DNA from: Aquamicrobium sp.
GTDB lineage: Bacteria > Pseudomonadota > Alphaproteobacteria > Rhizobiales > Rhizobiaceae
Direction: 5' to 3'
Assembly: GCF_023954335.1 (NCBI RefSeq)
Contig: NZ_JAMLIE010000001.1
Location: 248,001 to 312,000, forward strand
Length of the DNA stretch: 64,000 nt
A program made the position numbers and the translations under genes. The notes under the pieces are model-generated. The model was not told the DNA's origin. It worked only from the letters and a program-made list of their open reading frames with translations, and did no database searches. Below are positions 62,208-64,000 of the stretch, piece after piece; within the stretch, counting starts at the first letter, position 1; each line of letters opens with the position of its first letter.

Positions 62208-63047
62208 ATGACACAGAGCCACATGAGCGATTCCCACGAAGCCGGACAGGCATCCCGCTACCGAAGCCTGTTCATCTCCGACATGCATCTCGGCACCAAG
62301 GGCGCGCAGGCCGAGGCCCTGCTCGAGTTCCTGAAGAAGCACGACGCCGAGACGCTCTATCTCGTCGGCGACGTCATCGACGGCTGGCGGCTGCGCTCCG
62401 CCTGGTACTGGCCCCAGTCGCATAACGACGTCGTCCAGAAGCTGCTGCGCAAGGTGCGCAAGGGCGCGCGCATCGTCTACGTGCCCGGCAACCACGACGA
62501 GTTCCTGCGCGAGTTCTGCGGCCTGTCCTTCGGCGGAATCGAGATCGCCGAGACCGCGATCCACGAGGCCGCCGACGGCCGGCGCTATCTGGTGATCCAC
62601 GGCGACATCTTCGACATGGTGATCCGCCATGCCAAGTGGCTCGCCTTCCTCGGCGACTGGGCCTACGAGATCGCGCTGGCGCTGTCGACGCGCATCAACA
62701 TCGTGCGGCGCAGGCTGGGCTTCACCTACTGGTCGCTGTCGGCCTGGGCAAAGGCGCGGGTCAAGAACGCGGTCAACTTCATCGGCCGCTTCGAGGAGAC
62801 GCTGGCGGCCGAGGCGCGCCGCCACGGCGTCGACGGCGTCATCTGCGGCCACATCCATTCGGCGGCGATGCGCGACTTCGACGGCTTCACCTACATCAAC
62901 ACCGGCGACTGGGTGGAAAGCTGCACCGCCGTCGTCGAGCATCACGACGGCCGGATGGAGATCGTCCACTGGCCGGCCTTCAGCGACGTCCTGAACGGCA
63001 GCCGCCCGCCCGCGCCGCGCACGCTGCCGTGGCGGCGGGCCGCGTGA
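62208..63047 (+). CDS. UDP-2,3-diacylglucosamine diphosphatase-like metallophosphoesterase
   Basis: A 279-residue calcineurin-type phosphoesterase. All five metal-site motifs are visible: SLFISDMHLGTKG, LVGDVIDGW, VPGNHDEF, LVIHGDIFDM and ICGHIHSAAM. It is related to LpxH, but many rhizobia use LpxI or LpxG for lipid A, so the true substrate is uncertain. A second ATG lies at 62223. The glycosyltransferase gene starts seven bases later, suggesting a shared role in envelope lipids or glycans. Confidence 0.85.
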   Translation: MTQSHMSDSHEAGQASRYRSLFISDMHLGTKGAQAEALLEFLKKHDAETLYLVGDVIDGWRLRSAWYWPQSHNDVVQKLLRKVRKGARIVYVPGNHDEFLREFCGLSFGGIEIAETAIHEAADGRRYLVIHGDIFDMVIRHAKWLAFLGDWAYEIALALSTRINIVRRRLGFTYWSLSAWAKARVKNAVNFIGRFEETLAAEARRHGVDGVICGHIHSAAMRDFDGFTYINTGDWVESCTAVVEHHDGRMEIVHWPAFSDVLNGSRPPAPRTLPWRRAA

Positions 63048-63054
63048 GCGCGCC

Positions 63055-64000
63055 ATGCGCATCCTGATCGTCACCGATGCCTGGCGGCCGCAAGTCAACG
63101 GCGTGGTGCACACGCTGGAGACGCTGGCGGCGACGCTCGCCCGCCTCGGGGTGAAGGCCGAGTTCCTGACGCCCGAGGGCTTCCGCACCCTGCCCATGCC
63201 GAGCTATCCCGAGATAAGGCTGACGCTGGCCACCCGCGCCATGGTCTCGCGGCGGATGGAGGAGATGGCGCCCGAGCGCATCCACATCGCCACCGAGGGG
63301 CCGCTGGGCGTGCTGGTGCGCCGCATCTGCCTGGCGCGCGGCTGGGCGTTCACCACCAGCTACCACACCCGCTTCCCCGAGTTCCTGCGCGCCCGCCTGC
63401 CCATCCCCGAAAGCTGGAGCTACGGCTGGCTGCGGCGCTTCCACAATGCCGGACGGGCGATGCTGGTCGCGACGCCCTCGCTCGGCCGGGAGCTGTCGGC
63501 GCGCGGCTTCACCAACATCAGGCTGTGGTCGCGCGGGGTGGACACCGAGCTGTTCGATCCGTCCTTGAGGGGCGATCTCGGCCTGCCGCGCCCGGTCTTC
63601 CTCAATGTCGGGCGCGTGGCGGTGGAGAAGAACCTGCCCGCCTTCCTCGACCTCGACCTGCCCGGAACCAAGGTGGTGGTCGGCGACGGGCCGGAGCGCG
63701 CCCGGCTCGAGGCGCGTTATCCCGACGTGCGCTTCCTCGGCGTGCGCAAGGGCGAGGCGCTGGCGCGCATCTACGCCTCGGCCGACGTCTTCGTCTTTCC
63801 CAGCCGCACCGACACCTTCGGCAACGTCATCCTCGAGGCGCTGGCGAGCGGCTGCCCCGTCGCCGCCTTCCCGGTCACCGGCCCGCTCGACATCATCGGT
63901 CCCCCCTGTATTCATGGCCGCTGCGGCGCGCTGTCGGACGACCTGCGGCAGGCGGCGCTGGCTTGCCTCGACATCCCCCGTGCCGCGGCGCGCGAGCGGG
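63055..64000 (+). CDS. GT4-type glycosyltransferase, 3' end outside the window
   Basis: 315 codons are visible and the frame runs open to the last base. The N-terminal Rossmann half begins MRILIVTDAWRPQVNGVVHTL, and the donor half shows FLNVGRVAVEKNLPAF, VVGDGPERARLEARY and FPSRTDTFGNVILEALASG, the GT4 E-x7-E nucleotide-sugar site. SR-G-D-ELF and the N-terminal loop resemble MgtA and SqdX-type lipid glycosyltransferases. Coupled to the phosphoesterase gene upstream. The acceptor is unknown. Confidence 0.9.
   Translation, partial: MRILIVTDAWRPQVNGVVHTLETLAATLARLGVKAEFLTPEGFRTLPMPSYPEIRLTLATRAMVSRRMEEMAPERIHIATEGPLGVLVRRICLARGWAFTTSYHTRFPEFLRARLPIPESWSYGWLRRFHNAGRAMLVATPSLGRELSARGFTNIRLWSRGVDTELFDPSLRGDLGLPRPVFLNVGRVAVEKNLPAFLDLDLPGTKVVVGDGPERARLEARYPDVRFLGVRKGEALARIYASADVFVFPSRTDTFGNVILEALASGCPVAAFPVTGPLDIIGPPCIHGRCGALSDDLRQAALACLDIPRAAARER

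Overview
This is a gene-dense, high-G+C chromosomal segment of an alphaproteobacterium. Gene content and order point to the Rhizobiales/Hyphomicrobiales, in the Mesorhizobium/Aquamicrobium/Sinorhizobium neighbourhood. The main signs are the hemE-PPSR junction that carries the replication origin in alphaproteobacteria, the ChvI/ChvG-HprK-EIIA-HPr block next to a divergent pckA, a DivL-type tyrosine pseudo-kinase beside ahcY, AddAB instead of RecBCD, a TsaE-AmgK fusion followed by MurU, and a RIME-like rhizobial intergenic palindrome. The species cannot be fixed from the sequence alone.

Layout. 1-4641: the end of a YyaL/DUF255 protein, then rho, hemJ and hemE reading leftward. 4642-5061: the candidate chromosomal origin oriC, with DnaA-box-like 9-mers and an unusual cluster of seven GANTC (CcrM) sites. 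5062-8741: PPSR, a Maf-type pyrophosphatase, aroE, coaE and dnaQ reading rightward, so genes on both sides are co-directional with replication. 8793-13786: secB, fxsA, timA, mltA, smr, an XRE regulator and a DUF1402 protein. 14021-17652: hslV, a GNAT gene, a membrane-protein gene and hslU on the minus strand, ending at a RIME-like element. 17831-24189: a his operon (hisB, DUF2628, hisH, DUF1330, hisA, hisF, hisE, coaA) interrupted twice by antisense, lower-G+C genes: a Cas2/VapD-like small protein and a DUF3800 protein. 24176-27739: alkB, a BON-LysM protein, arfB and pckA. 28086-33604: chvI, chvG, hprK, a mannose-type EIIA, HPr and ahcY, with a probable SahR operator in front of ahcY. 33746-45183: divL, tsaE-amgK, murU, addB and addA, mostly overlapping by ATGA. 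45258-51120: trxA, then trpF, trpB, an ArsC-like gene, trpA, accD and folC leftward. 51239-56798: an acetylpolyamine-amidohydrolase-type deacetylase, a TAXI-TRAP transporter operon and dut. 56945-64000: a class II glutamine amidotransferase, prfC, a membrane alpha/beta hydrolase, a 1-Cys peroxiredoxin behind a probable EcfG general-stress promoter, a metallophosphoesterase and the start of a glycosyltransferase cut by the window edge.

How the genes fit together. Most are core housekeeping genes. Two regulatory circuits stand out. One is envelope and carbon sensing: ChvG/ChvI with HprK, EIIA and HPr beside pckA, and PPSR which controls PEP-forming enzymes. The other is cell-cycle control: oriC with CcrM sites, and DivL. 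No integrase, transposase, CRISPR array, rRNA or tRNA gene was seen. The clearest accessory DNA is the pair of insertions in the his operon.
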